DNA of 64,000 nt from Sphingobium estronivorans. Its GTDB lineage: Bacteria; Pseudomonadota; Alphaproteobacteria; Sphingomonadales; Sphingomonadaceae. A model generated the notes under the pieces. That model saw nothing but the letters and a program-made list of their open reading frames with translations, was not told where the DNA came from and made no database searches. Positions 28,610 through 40,066 of the stretch are shown in pieces; position 1 is the first letter of the stretch, and the number at the start of each line of letters is the position of its first letter. The translations under genes and the position numbers were made by a program. The DNA lies in NCBI RefSeq assembly GCF_008692605.1, contig NZ_LFCT01000015.1:1-64000 (forward strand), written 5' to 3'.

Positions 28610-29437
28610 ATGTCGGTACGGATGGCGATGGCTAAATTATGCGCTTGCGCCGCCGGCGGGGCGATCGTCGGGGGTGGCGCCGTCCATGTGGCCGAAAGCG
28701 CGCGCCCGGCCGTGGTCCACAGCACCAAGAGCGTGAAGGCCGCGCCGCGCAAGCCGATGCCCCCGCTAAAGCGCCGGGTGGTCAGGACCGTCACCTCCTG
28801 CGCGCCGCAGACCGTCACCGTCACCACCCAGGCCGCGCCCATCCCCCTGCCGCCCGCGCTCCCCGCGGAAATGCCGGTCCTGTCCGGCGGCAGTGGCGGC
28901 GCGCCGGTGGTGCTGGCGGGCGGTCCGGGCTTTGGCGGCGGCGGTTTCTTCGGCGGATTCTTCGGCGGCAGCGGCGGGTCGAGTGGCGGCTCGGTCGTCA
29001 TCTCCTCCACCAGCAGTTCCACCGGCGGCATCACCAGTTCGACCAGTTCCACCACCGGCGGCGTGTCGACATCGACCGGGGGCGTGTCGACCTCCACGGG
29101 CGGGGTTTCAACCTCCTCGGGCAATGTCTCCACTTCGTCGGGCAACGTGTCGACGTCATCGGGCAATGTCTCGACGTCCAGCGGCAATGTGAGCAGCAGC
29201 TCTTCCTCGTCCACTTCCAGTTCCAGCTCGTCCAGCTCCAGTTCGTCGAGCTCCTCCAGTTCCTCTTCTTCTTCATCCTCCTCATCCAGTTCGTCGGGCG
29301 GCGATCATCATCACCCGCCGCCGCCCACCGACGTGCCGGCGCCGCCGATGGTTCTTTTGTTCGGGGCCGGCGCGGCCGCGCTGCTGGCGCGCAAGCGATT
29401 CGCCCGCGCCAAAGCGGACGCGACGACAGAGGGTTAA
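28610..29437 (+). CDS. Serine-rich secreted protein with PEP-CTERM-like anchor
   Basis: A 275-residue exported low-complexity protein. The N-terminal segment MAKLCACAAGGAIVGGGAVHVAESA is a likely signal peptide, followed by a basic/proline region and a glycine-phenylalanine patch (GFGGGGFFGGFFGG). Then come TTGGVSTST and SSGNVSTSS repeats and a nearly pure serine tract of about 40 residues (about 192-230). HHHPPPP leads to the C-terminus VPAPPMVLLFGAGAAALLARKRF, which is a short V-P-x-P motif, a hydrophobic helix and a basic end. That pattern resembles PEP-CTERM sorting signals. GAGTGAG precedes the ATG. It is probably a surface or matrix protein; an exosortase is not in the window. Confidence 0.65.
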   Translation: MSVRMAMAKLCACAAGGAIVGGGAVHVAESARPAVVHSTKSVKAAPRKPMPPLKRRVVRTVTSCAPQTVTVTTQAAPIPLPPALPAEMPVLSGGSGGAPVVLAGGPGFGGGGFFGGFFGGSGGSSGGSVVISSTSSSTGGITSSTSSTTGGVSTSTGGVSTSTGGVSTSSGNVSTSSGNVSTSSGNVSTSSGNVSSSSSSSTSSSSSSSSSSSSSSSSSSSSSSSSSSSGGDHHHPPPPTDVPAPPMVLLFGAGAAALLARKRFARAKADATTEG

Positions 29438-29488
29438 TCGCGGGGGCGATCCGGTCGATGCGGGGGAGCATCGGCCGGATTTCGCTTT

Positions 29489-29929
29489 TCAACTCGTGGC
29501 GATGATGCGCTCGATTTCCGGCACGGGGTGGTTCGACAGATCCTTGGCGATTTCGCCGACCAGCCGGTCCTGCACTTCCTTGTGATAATGTTTGCGCATC
29601 TCGCCCAGGGCAGCGGGCGGCGCGACGACGATCAGCTTTTCATAATCGTGCGCCAGCGCACGGCGCTTGAGCAGATCGGCGGCTTCGGCGGCGAAGCGCG
29701 CCTCCTCCAGCGCGTGAAAGTCGGTCTGCTCCATGGCGCTCTGATGGCTGCCCACCGAATTGGCGGCGCGGCCCGGCGCATCCGATCCCTACTCGCGGGC
29801 AGCCGGATTGTCCTGAACCCTGACCGTTTCCGCTTCCAGATTGGGGAACACATTGTCCCCGCGGTTGCGGAAGAACAGCATTTTCCGTCCGTCCGCCACC
29901 AGCACCATCGCGTCATGATCGATCCGCAT
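29489..29929 (-). pseudogene. Host attachment family protein, interrupted by an in-frame TAG
   Basis: Two same-frame segments together make one 146-residue protein. The first is MRIDHDAMVLVADGRKMLFFRNRGDN through DNPAARE. A TAG at 29789-29791 follows, and then GSDAPGRAANSVGS through PVPEIERIIATS. The whole matches the host attachment protein family as I know it, in which a Gln commonly follows the RE at this point, so CAG to TAG is the simplest explanation. AAAGGAG precedes the ATG at 29929, and the rest of the frame is clean. A restart within the second part is possible (ATG at 29755). It is either a recent nonsense mutation, a sequencing error, or readthrough. Confidence 0.75.
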
Positions 29930-30011
29930 CGTCCGGCTCCTTTCCTGATTGCTTTTACCACCAACCGATGAAGGTGCGCAGGGTTGCGCGGTTGGCCGCA
30001 GAACGGCATAG

Positions 30012-31295
<1,284 letters not shown>

Positions 31296-31318
31296 AGTAA
31301 GCGGAGGAAGATCGGGCC

Positions 31319-32083
31319 ATGCGTATCCTGCTCACCAATGACGATGGGGTTCATGCTCCGGGCCTTGAGGTGCTGGAGGAAATTGCGCGGACGCTCTCCG
31401 ACGACATCTGGATCGTGGCGCCCAGCGAGGAGCAATCCGGTGCGGGCCACAGCCTGACGCTGACCCGGCCGCTGCGCATCCGCCAGCATGGCGACAGGCA
31501 CTACAGCGTCACCGGCACGCCGACCGATGCGGTGATGATGGCGGTTGGGCATCTGATGAAGGATGCCAGGCCCGATCTGATCCTGTCCGGCGTCAATCGC
31601 GGCGCCAATCTGGCGGAGGATGTGACCTATTCGGGCACGGTGTCCGCCGCGATGGAGGGCGCGATTTCGGGGATCAAATCGATTGCCCTGAGCCAGGTTT
31701 ATGCACGCGAAGGCATGGGCGATGCCGTGCCCTTCGCGGCGGCGCGGGCCTGGGGCGAGAAGGTGCTGCGGCCGCTGATCGAAATGCCCGCCAGCCCCCG
31801 GCTGTTGTTCAACGTCAATTTCCCGGCGATCGATCCCGAGGCGGTGAAGGGCGTGCGCGTGGTGCGGCAGGGCTTTCATGACGTGGACCGCACGAAGATC
31901 ATCAAGGGCACCGATCCGCGGGGCTATGACTATTATTGGTTCGGGCTGGGCAAGAGCGATGCCGTGCCCGAAGGCAGCGATCTGGCCGCGATTGCCGAAA
32001 ACTATGTGACGGTGACGCCGCTGCATTACGATTTGACGCAGGATGGCGCGATGGCAGCGACGGCCCGGGCTTTCGGGCTTTAG
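31319..32083 (+). CDS. surE: 5'/3'-nucleotidase SurE
   Basis: A 254-residue survival protein E that dephosphorylates nucleoside monophosphates with metal help. The N-terminal MRILLTNDDGVHAPGL has the paired Asp residues of the metal site. APSEEQSGAGHSLTLT and PDLILSGVNRGANLAEDVTYSGTVSAAMEG complete the active site. GGAGGAAG lies upstream of the ATG. It is directly downstream of serS, and a 15-bp triplicate follows its stop codon. Confidence 0.96.
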   Translation: MRILLTNDDGVHAPGLEVLEEIARTLSDDIWIVAPSEEQSGAGHSLTLTRPLRIRQHGDRHYSVTGTPTDAVMMAVGHLMKDARPDLILSGVNRGANLAEDVTYSGTVSAAMEGAISGIKSIALSQVYAREGMGDAVPFAAARAWGEKVLRPLIEMPASPRLLFNVNFPAIDPEAVKGVRVVRQGFHDVDRTKIIKGTDPRGYDYYWFGLGKSDAVPEGSDLAAIAENYVTVTPLHYDLTQDGAMAATARAFGL

Positions 32084-32090
32084 GACATTC

Positions 32091-32135
32091 CCAGCGAACT
32101 CTGGCCCAGCGAACTCTGGCCCAGCGAACTCTGGC
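32091..32135. repeat. 15-bp tandem repeat, three perfect copies
   Basis: CCAGCGAACTCTGGC is repeated three times without a mismatch, starting 7 nt after the surE stop codon. Each unit is itself a small CCAG...CTGG inverted repeat. It is non-coding and lies between surE and the potassium channel gene. Copy number may vary between strains. Confidence 0.9.
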
Positions 32136-32220
32136 CACGTCCACAGGATGCAATTACAGATAGGGCGATGGCGCGCCTCTTCCTTATCCCGATCCCCGAC
32201 CTCTTGCCTGTGACAGCGCC

Positions 32221-33279
32221 GTGAGGATTTTTCCCGCGCAGCCGCCGTCAAGCGCGGCGGGGTTCCTGAGGCGGCGGTCTTCGCTGCCGATCTGGGCCGA
32301 TCTGGCCTGGCGGGTGGCTTTGGTTTTCGGGCTGATCGGACTGGTCCTGCTGATCCACTGGATCGGGCGGGACGGACTGAAGGACAATCTCGACAATAAT
32401 ATCAGCTTTGTCGACGTGCTGTACTTCACCACCGTCACCGTGACGACCGTGGGCTATGGCGACATCGTGCCGGTCAGCCCGGAGGCGCGGCTGTTCGAAG
32501 CGCTGCTGGTGACGCCGATCCGGCTGTTCGTCTGGCTGATCTTCCTCGGCACGGCCTATAATCTCTTTTTCCGCAACATCCTTTACAGGTGGCGCATGGC
32601 TCGCATTCAGGCCAATCTGCACAATCATATCGTCGTAACCGGCTTTGGCACGAGCGGGAGCGAGGCGGTGCGCGAACTGCTCGCGCGGGGCATCGATCCG
32701 CGCGAGATCGTGGTGGTCGATCCCATCGAGAAGGCGCTGGCGGAAGCGGAAGCGCTGGGCTGCAATGTGCTGGGCGGCGATTCGACGCGGGACAAAACGC
32801 TCAAGGATGTGGCGATCCATCGCGCGCGGACGCTGATCGTGTCGGCGGGGCGGGACGATACCTCCATCCTGATCACGCTGACGGCGCGGCATCTGGCCCC
32901 TCGCCTGCCGATCAGCATCGTCGTGCGCAACGAGGATAATGAACTGCCCGCGCGGCAGGCAGGCGCGACGACGGTGATCAATCCGGTGAGCTTTGCCGGT
33001 CTGCTGCTGGCGGGCAGCACCAGCGGCAAGCATATTGCCGATTATATGGCCGATCTGGCGGCGTCGGGCGGGCGCGTGAAGCTCAACGAACGCTTCGTGC
33101 TGCCGGAGGAGATCGGCAAACCCCTGTCCGCCATCGCCACCGGGCTGGGCGTGCGAATCTATCGCGAGGATCGGGCCATCGGTTTTTGGGAGGATGGCGC
33201 CGACAGGCTCCAGACCGGCGACCTCGTCATCGAGATCGTCCAGGGCGAACCCGCTGGAAAAGCGCGCGATCCCGCCTGA
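32221..33279 (+). CDS. TrkA-N (RCK) potassium channel
   Basis: A 352-residue two-transmembrane potassium channel with cytoplasmic regulatory domain. After a hydrophilic start, helix 1 is [17 protein letters not shown]. The pore helix follows with selectivity filter [14 protein letters not shown], and then helix 2 ([16 protein letters not shown]). The TrkA-N/RCK domain begins [18 protein letters not shown], a Rossmann GxGxxG-like motif that binds NAD or ATP, and ends with a TrkA-C-like segment. The frame starts with a GTG at 32221; no good upstream ATG or ribosome-binding site is visible, so the start is uncertain. Confidence 0.88.
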   Translation: MRIFPAQPPSSAAGFLRRRSSLPIWADLAWRVALVFGLIGLVLLIHWIGRDGLKDNLDNNISFVDVLYFTTVTVTTVGYGDIVPVSPEARLFEALLVTPIRLFVWLIFLGTAYNLFFRNILYRWRMARIQANLHNHIVVTGFGTSGSEAVRELLARGIDPREIVVVDPIEKALAEAEALGCNVLGGDSTRDKTLKDVAIHRARTLIVSAGRDDTSILITLTARHLAPRLPISIVVRNEDNELPARQAGATTVINPVSFAGLLLAGSTSGKHIADYMADLAASGGRVKLNERFVLPEEIGKPLSAIATGLGVRIYREDRAIGFWEDGADRLQTGDLVIEIVQGEPAGKARDPA

Positions 33280-33343
33280 TTTTCGGGGAGCTTTGCAGGC
33301 CCCCGTGACATTTGGCGCAAAAATCCCTATGTGCGCGCCGATC

Positions 33344-34711
33344 ATGGCAACCAAAATTCCCGAAGCGCCGAAGGTCGGCATGGTGTCGCTGGGCTGTCCC
33401 AAGGCGCTGGTCGACAGCGAACGCATCCTGACCAAGCTGCGTTCCGACGGCTATCAGATGTCCGCCGACTATGCCGGCGCGGACGTCGTGCTGGTCAACA
33501 CCTGCGGTTTTCTCGATTCGGCCAAGGAAGAGTCGCTCGAGGCCATTGGCGAGGCGATCGCCGAAAATGGCCGCGTCATCGTCACCGGCTGCATGGGCAA
33601 TGAGGCGGAACTGATCCGCCAGAAATTCCCGCAGGTTCTGGCCGTCACCGGCGCCCATCAATATGAGGCCGTGGTGAACGCGGTGCATGAGGCGTCGCCG
33701 CCCGTGCCCAATGCGTTCGTCGATCTGGTGCCGGAAGGCGGCCTGAAGCTGACCCCGCGCCACTACAGCTATTTGAAGATTTCCGAAGGCTGCAACCATC
33801 GCTGCTCCTTCTGCATCATCCCTTCGCTACGCGGCGATCTGGTTTCGCGGCGCGTCGACGCGGTGCTGCGCGAGGCGGAGAAGCTGGTGCATGCGGGGAC
33901 GAAGGAGCTGCTGATCATCAGCCAGGACACTTCGGCTTATGGCGTCGATACCCGGCATGAGACGCGCCAGTGGAAGGGCCGCGACGTCCGCGCCCATATG
34001 ACCGATCTGGCGCGGGAACTGGGACAGCTTCGCACCGCCGAGGGCGCGCCGCCTTGGGTACGGCTGCACTATGTCTATCCCTATCCGCATGTGGATCAGG
34101 TCATTCCCCTGATGGCCGAAGGGCTGCTGACCCCCTATCTCGACATTCCGTTTCAGCATGCCGCACCGAGCGTGCTCAAGGCGATGAAGCGCCCCGCCAA
34201 TGAAGCCAAGGTGCTGGACCGCATCCGCAAATGGCGGGACATCTGCCCGGATATCGCGATTCGGTCCTCCTTCGTCGTGGGTTTCCCCGGTGAGACGGAG
34301 GCGGATTTCCAATATCTGCTGGAGTGGCTGGACGAAGCGCAACTCGACCGCGTCGGCGCCTTCCGCTTCGAACCGGTCGAGGGTGCGAGCGCCAACGACC
34401 TGCCGGACGCCGTGCCCGAAGAGATCAAGGAAGAGCGCTACCAGCGGATCATGGAAAAGACCGCCGCGATCAGCGCCGCCAAGCTCGCGGCCAAGGTCGG
34501 GCGCGTGCTGCCGGTCATCATCGACGAGGTGGGCGAACCGGACGAGGACGGTTCCATCGGCGCCACGGCACGGTCACAGGCTGACGCGCCGGAAATCGAC
34601 GGCAATGTCTTCCTGCGCGATGTCAGCGACGGGGTGAATACAGGCGATGTCCTGACCGTGCTGATCGAGGACGCCGACGACCATGACCTTTATGGCGTGC
34701 CGCAGGGCTGA
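33344..34711 (+). CDS. rimO: Ribosomal protein S12 methylthiotransferase
   Basis: A 455-residue radical SAM enzyme that methylthiolates an aspartate of ribosomal protein S12. The N-terminal UPF0004 domain starts [23 protein letters not shown], with three cluster cysteines ([22 protein letters not shown]). The radical SAM motif is CNHRCSFC at residues 150, 154 and 157, and [20 protein letters not shown] distinguishes RimO from MiaB. The C-terminal TRAM domain is present. I chose the ATG at 33344; an ATG at 33329 would add five residues. Confidence 0.95.
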   Translation: MATKIPEAPKVGMVSLGCPKALVDSERILTKLRSDGYQMSADYAGADVVLVNTCGFLDSAKEESLEAIGEAIAENGRVIVTGCMGNEAELIRQKFPQVLAVTGAHQYEAVVNAVHEASPPVPNAFVDLVPEGGLKLTPRHYSYLKISEGCNHRCSFCIIPSLRGDLVSRRVDAVLREAEKLVHAGTKELLIISQDTSAYGVDTRHETRQWKGRDVRAHMTDLARELGQLRTAEGAPPWVRLHYVYPYPHVDQVIPLMAEGLLTPYLDIPFQHAAPSVLKAMKRPANEAKVLDRIRKWRDICPDIAIRSSFVVGFPGETEADFQYLLEWLDEAQLDRVGAFRFEPVEGASANDLPDAVPEEIKEERYQRIMEKTAAISAAKLAAKVGRVLPVIIDEVGEPDEDGSIGATARSQADAPEIDGNVFLRDVSDGVNTGDVLTVLIEDADDHDLYGVPQG

Positions 34712-34732
34712 TCTGCCGGCTACATCGCGGCG

Positions 34733-35581
34733 TCATGGCGCCGCGATGAAGCCATCCTGATATTCGGTCTTGATCGTCTTGCGCATGGCGGCGTCGACGG
34801 GCAGCGCGACATCATAGCTGCCCTCCGCATAAGGACCGGCGCTGTACGGACCGATGACGAAAGTGACGCTGTCGATCAGCTTGCCGTCCTTTGACGTGGG
34901 CACCAGCACCTGCTGCATCGGATCGATGCATTTGGTGAAGTCGTCGTCATTGCTGCGCCTGACCGGTTCGCCGCGCTTATCCATCCGGGCCTTGTCCAGC
35001 GCGTCGCAAAAGCGGTCCCGGATGGCCGCCGCGAAGGCGGCGGGCGTCGTCATCAACGCGGAAAAGGCGGTTTCGCGCTTGCGACCCTTGTCCCAAAGCA
35101 GCGCATCATAGCCCGTCATGCCATGCGCACCGCCTGTATAGGCATAGCTTTCCGATTCCAGCGCCAGGAAGCGCGGCGTATCCGCCTTCACCGTCCAATG
35201 CGTTTCCAGGCTGTGGGCATGAAAGGGAAAACCGGCCGCTTTGGCGGCCTTTTGGTCCTCCCGCGCCATTTTAAGCGCATCGTCCTTGCTGGCGGTCAAT
35301 TGCTTACCGAATTTCTCTACCAGCGCGGGGACCTGCGCCGCCTGGGCAGGATAGCTGTAGGCGAATTCCAGAAGGTCGGTCTTTTCCTTCTGCGCGAACG
35401 CTTTGGCAGGAGGAGGCGGTGTCGGTTGGCCGCTCATGCGATTGGCGAACCGGGTGGCCGCCGCATCGTTACCCACATCATTGGCCAGCGGCGCAGCCTT
35501 GTCGGAACCCGAGCAGCCGCCAAGCAGCAGCACCGCCATCGCCAGCGGCCCCATGCTCCTCCCCTGGATGTACCGCATCAA
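34733..35581 (-). CDS. DUF3298/RsiV-like lipoprotein
   Basis: A 282-residue secreted protein with lipobox AVLLLGGCSGSD, so Cys23 is probably lipidated. The mature part resembles the DUF4163/DUF3298 proteins (PdaC and RsiV-like): FAYSYPAQAAQVPALVEKFGKQL, LETHWTVKADTPRFLALESESYAYTGGAHGMTGYDALLWDKGRKR and TFVIGPYSAGPYAEGSYDVALPV. Family members sense or bind ligands in the envelope, some with lysozyme; no catalytic call is made. Its ATG overlaps the stop of the upstream 67-residue gene, so the two are co-translated. Confidence 0.78.
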   Translation of the reverse strand: MMRYIQGRSMGPLAMAVLLLGGCSGSDKAAPLANDVGNDAAATRFANRMSGQPTPPPPAKAFAQKEKTDLLEFAYSYPAQAAQVPALVEKFGKQLTASKDDALKMAREDQKAAKAAGFPFHAHSLETHWTVKADTPRFLALESESYAYTGGAHGMTGYDALLWDKGRKRETAFSALMTTPAAFAAAIRDRFCDALDKARMDKRGEPVRRSNDDDFTKCIDPMQQVLVPTSKDGKLIDSVTFVIGPYSAGPYAEGSYDVALPVDAAMRKTIKTEYQDGFIAAP

Positions 35582-35781
35582 TGCGCCTTATGAGCCGCCA
35601 TGCAGCGCTCGCTGATCGCCTTGCGCGTGTAACTGCTCTGGAGCGCGGCGCCAGCATTGGGCCAGCCTTCCGCGATCAGCGCCTGTTCCACGGCATGGGC
35701 ACCATCGAACCGCCCGCTTTCCGCCAGCGTATAGGCACGGGCGCGCAGGGCCTGGAGGCGGCCGTCATCGCTATGCATCAT
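35578..35781 (-). CDS. Hypothetical protein, 67 residues
   Basis: A small soluble protein, no recognised family: MMHSDDGRLQALRARAYTLAESGRFDGAHAVEQALIAEGWPNAGAALQSSYTRKAISERC. It contains a helical TPR-like tail. AAGGAGAG precedes the ATG-ATG start. Its stop overlaps the lipoprotein start by 4 nt (ATGA, 35578-35581), so the pair is likely a two-gene operon with the DUF3298-like lipoprotein. It could be a cytoplasmic partner of that lipoprotein, but nothing shows this. Confidence 0.6.
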   Translation of the reverse strand: MMHSDDGRLQALRARAYTLAESGRFDGAHAVEQALIAEGWPNAGAALQSSYTRKAISERCMAAHKAH

Positions 35782-35923
35782 GATCGTCTCTCCTTCTTTT
35801 CAGCAGCCTGTAGTCTAGGCTGGCAGGCCGGGGGAAGCAAATCGTCCAGAGGCTGACCGAGGCGAAGGGGCGACGAAAAATGCCCTTTCCATCGCCGCCG
35901 CCTTTGTCCACAACATCACGATC

Positions 35924-37336
<1,413 letters not shown>

Positions 37337-37397
37337 AAAGAAAGCGCTTTGGCCAAGCCGTTACGCAACCGGATTGGCCATCGTGCGTTAGGGGGTC

Positions 37398-37805
37398 ATG
37401 GATGCCCATTCTGCCCAGGATAATGCCGCGGCACTGACCCGGCCCGGCCTGAAACCGCTCAGCCAGTGGATGCGCACGCTGGTCGATTATGTGCGGTCCG
37501 GCAAGCCCGACCTCACCAATCGGCAAATGGCCCTGATGCTGACCGTCTATATCGGTGCCGGGCCCCATACGGTGCGGGGACTCGCGGAGGCGCTGAATGT
37601 CTCCAAGCCGGTCATTACGCGGGCGCTGAACAAATTATCGGCCCTGGGTTACCTGCGGCGGGAGCGTGACTCCGCCGATCGGCGCAATATTTTTATCACT
37701 CGCACCCCAAAAGGGGCGGAATTTCTTGACGCCTTTCACCATTTCATCGCAGGAACCGGCCGCGATGAACGCCACAACTTCTCCTCCGCGGGCCACTCCG
37801 CCTGA
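37398..37805 (+). CDS. MarR-family transcriptional regulator
   Basis: A 135-residue protein with one winged helix-turn-helix: LTVYIGAGPHTVRGLAEALNVSKPVITRALNKLSALGYLRRERDSADRRNIFITRTPKGAEFL. The recognition helix and wing (DRRN) fit MarR. It is followed by, and overlaps by 41 nt, a C40 peptidase gene and then argC on the same strand, so the three form a coupled operon. An autoregulatory role on this operon is a reasonable inference. Confidence 0.8.
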   Translation: MDAHSAQDNAAALTRPGLKPLSQWMRTLVDYVRSGKPDLTNRQMALMLTVYIGAGPHTVRGLAEALNVSKPVITRALNKLSALGYLRRERDSADRRNIFITRTPKGAEFLDAFHHFIAGTGRDERHNFSSAGHSA

Positions 37806-38673
37806 ACGTATCCGATTCAAGCTGGATGGCCGATCGGTAAAGCTCGATACGCGCATCCATGCGGCGCGCGGCGACTTGGCCGATCTGGCGCTCGCCGGGG
37901 TGCTGTTTTCCGCCCACTATGCCCGTGCGGTCGAACTGACCTGCGTGGCGGCCGGCGCGCCGGTGCTGGCGTCGGACACGCCCAAGGCGCAGGCGGTTAG
38001 CGAATTGCTGCGCGGCGAGAGCTTCCACGCGCTGGACGTCACTGCCGACTGGGCGTGGGGTTTTTGCGGGCATGACGGCTATGTCGGCTATGTCCGGCGG
38101 GATGCGCTGGATTCGCGCGAGGCCATCAACAGCCGAATCGTTACCGGGACGGCGCCGCTGTTCAGTGCGCCCGACATCAAATCGCCCATCGCCGATTACT
38201 GGCCGCGCGGCGCCCGGTTCGCCGGGGAAGCCGAGGGCGATTTCTTCGCCTGTGCGGATGGCTATGTCCATCAGCGCCATGCCGCGCCGCTGGACGATCT
38301 GGCAAGCGATTGGGTCGCCGTGGCGCAAGCCTATCTGGGCCAGCCCTATGTATGGGGCGGGCGCGGCCATCGCGGCATCGACTGTTCGGGGCTGGTGCAG
38401 GTCGCGCTCGGCCAATGCGGCATCAAGGTACCGCGCGATACCGATTTGCAACGCGAGGGGGTCGGCTCTCCGATCGCGCCGGATGCAGCGCTCCGACGCG
38501 GGGACTTCGTCTTCTTTCCGGGCCATGTCGGCATCATGACCGACGGCGAACATATATTGCATGCCAATGCCCATTGGATGAGCGTGGTGATCGAACCGCT
38601 GGCCGACCTGCTCGGCCGGTTGGCAGCAGACCATGCGGACCCCATATTGGCGCGGCGGAGAATCGGCGCATGA
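37765..38673 (+). CDS. C40 family peptidase (NlpC/P60) with bacterial SH3-like domains
   Basis: A 302-residue protein. Residues about 50-180 look like SH3b-type domains (YVGYVRRDALD, APDIKSPIADYWPRGARF). The C-terminal NlpC/P60 domain holds the catalytic Cys in RGIDCSGLVQVAL, the His in GHVGIMTDG, and a following HANAHWMSV. No signal peptide is visible, so export or a cytoplasmic role is unresolved. Family members cut peptidoglycan stem peptides (gamma-D-Glu to diamino acid). The ATG at 37765 overlaps marR by 41 nt, and the stop overlaps argC as ATGA. Confidence 0.82.
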   Translation: MNATTSPPRATPPERIRFKLDGRSVKLDTRIHAARGDLADLALAGVLFSAHYARAVELTCVAAGAPVLASDTPKAQAVSELLRGESFHALDVTADWAWGFCGHDGYVGYVRRDALDSREAINSRIVTGTAPLFSAPDIKSPIADYWPRGARFAGEAEGDFFACADGYVHQRHAAPLDDLASDWVAVAQAYLGQPYVWGGRGHRGIDCSGLVQVALGQCGIKVPRDTDLQREGVGSPIAPDAALRRGDFVFFPGHVGIMTDGEHILHANAHWMSVVIEPLADLLGRLAADHADPILARRRIGA

Positions 38674-39614
38674 CAACCCGGATTTTCATCGATGGCGGCG
38701 TCGGAACCACCGGCCTCGAAATCAACGAGCGGCTGGCTGGCCGCCCGGAACTGTCGGTCATCACTTTGGATGCGGACAGGCGCAAGGATGCGGCGGCGCG
38801 CAAGGATGCGCTGAATGCTGCGGATATCGTCATCCTCTGCCTGCCCGACGATGCCGCACGGGAAGCGGTGGCGCTGATCGACAATGACCGCACCCGGGTG
38901 ATCGACGCATCGACCGCGCACCGCGTCGCGGACGGCTGGACCTATGGTTTTGCCGAGCTGGAGCCGGGGCATCGGGAAAAGCTCGCCGCCTCGCGCTTCG
39001 TTGCCAATCCGGGTTGCTGGCCCACCGGCTTTCTGGCGCTGGTGCGACCGCTGGTGCTGGCCGGGCTGCTGCCCGCCGACTGGCCGGTGACGGTGTCGGG
39101 TGCTTCGGGCTATTCGGGCGGCGGCAAGTCGATGATCGCGGAATATGAAGGCGCAGACGGCGCGCCGAGCGCGTTCCGGCCCTATGGGCTGGGGCTGGCG
39201 CACAAGCATGGCCCGGAAATGCTGCGCTATTCAGGATTGCGTCATCCGCCGCTGTTCGCGCCCGCCGTGGCCAATGCCTATCGCGGCATGATCGTCGAGG
39301 TGCCGTTGCAGTTGCGCGCCATGCCGGGCGCGCCCTCGGTGGCCGATGTGCATGGGGCACTGGCGGCGGCCTATGAAGGATCGCCCATCGTCAGCGTGGA
39401 AGCGCTGGAGGATAGCGCGGCCAGGACTCAGGTTCCCCTGGAGCATGTCGGCGCGACCGACCGGCTGGCACTGTTCGTCTTCGGCAATGAAGCGACGGGT
39501 CAGGCGCGGCTGGTCGCGGCGCTCGACAATCTGGGCAAGGGCGCGGCAGGCGCGGCGGTGCAGAATCTCAATATTCTGGCTGGGCTGCCCGAAACCGCGG
39601 GCCTGCGGCTTTAA
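38670..39614 (+). CDS. argC: N-acetyl-gamma-glutamyl-phosphate reductase (short type)
   Basis: Arginine biosynthesis enzyme reducing N-acetylglutamyl phosphate to the semialdehyde. A 314-residue protein of the short ArgC class: N-terminal Rossmann MTTRIFIDGGVGTTGLEINERL, active-site Cys in FVANPGCWPTGFLALVRPL, and SGASGYSGGGKSMIAEYEG. Its start overlaps the peptidase stop as ATGA. A hairpin 5 nt after its stop may terminate it. Its position behind a peptidoglycan peptidase is unusual for an arginine gene. Confidence 0.93.
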   Translation: MTTRIFIDGGVGTTGLEINERLAGRPELSVITLDADRRKDAAARKDALNAADIVILCLPDDAAREAVALIDNDRTRVIDASTAHRVADGWTYGFAELEPGHREKLAASRFVANPGCWPTGFLALVRPLVLAGLLPADWPVTVSGASGYSGGGKSMIAEYEGADGAPSAFRPYGLGLAHKHGPEMLRYSGLRHPPLFAPAVANAYRGMIVEVPLQLRAMPGAPSVADVHGALAAAYEGSPIVSVEALEDSAARTQVPLEHVGATDRLALFVFGNEATGQARLVAALDNLGKGAAGAAVQNLNILAGLPETAGLRL

Positions 39615-39618
39615 AAGC

Positions 39619-39638
39619 GGGCGCCAGATCCGGCGCCC
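39619..39638. terminator. Candidate bidirectional terminator between convergent genes
   Basis: GGGCGCC/GGCGCCC (39619-39625 with 39632-39638) with a 6-nt loop lies between argC (plus) and a small gene (minus). The following T-tract is short on both strands, so termination is only probable. Confidence 0.45.
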
Positions 39639-39647
39639 CGTCTTCGA

Positions 39648-39857
39648 TCAATGAATGGTGCCGAGCGGCGCATCATGCGTGAGCAGCACGATCAGCCGCT
39701 CAATCTGCCGCCAGTGGCAGAAGCGGATATAATTTCCCCGGTCGCGGCTCTGGTCCGCCCGCGCGGCAGCCTCATAGCCCGCATTGTCGCCAAAGAGCGC
39801 GATCAACTCCGCCGCATCGTCATAGCTTTTGCGGCTGCACAAATATGGTATGTTCAT
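39648..39857 (-). CDS. Hypothetical protein, 69 residues
   Basis: A small basic protein, no recognised family: MNIPYLCSRKSYDDAAELIALFGDNAGYEAAARADQSRDRGNYIRFCHWRQIERLIVLLTHDAPLGTIH. The start follows GGGGGTGGCG at a good distance. FCHWRQIERLIVLL appears helical; the compact size and intact frame suggest a real gene of sphingomonad type. Role unknown. Confidence 0.6.
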   Translation of the reverse strand: MNIPYLCSRKSYDDAAELIALFGDNAGYEAAARADQSRDRGNYIRFCHWRQIERLIVLLTHDAPLGTIH

Positions 39858-40066
39858 CGCCACCCCCGAAAGTCCCCGAATATCCTCTTCAATGGCCGTG
39901 CCAGTTTCGCCCTTTGACGGCGCGCCGCCGGGTAGAAGAGTGAACGACGGGTTAGCCAAGTCCCATGACGGGACAGCCATCCCATGATGGGACGGCCTCT
40001 GTCCCGAAACGGCGCAGACGGGAAAGCGGCTGGTCTTGTCGCCCGGTGCGTGGCAAGGGGTGGCCG

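Noticed and set aside
28501-29214. A minus-strand frame rich in proline/valine/glutamate repeats opposite the serine-rich gene
   Set aside because: The repeats (VETLPEEVETPP) are the reverse reading of the Thr-Gly-Gly-Val-Ser repeats. The plus frame has a signal peptide, a good ribosome site and a sorting-like tail.
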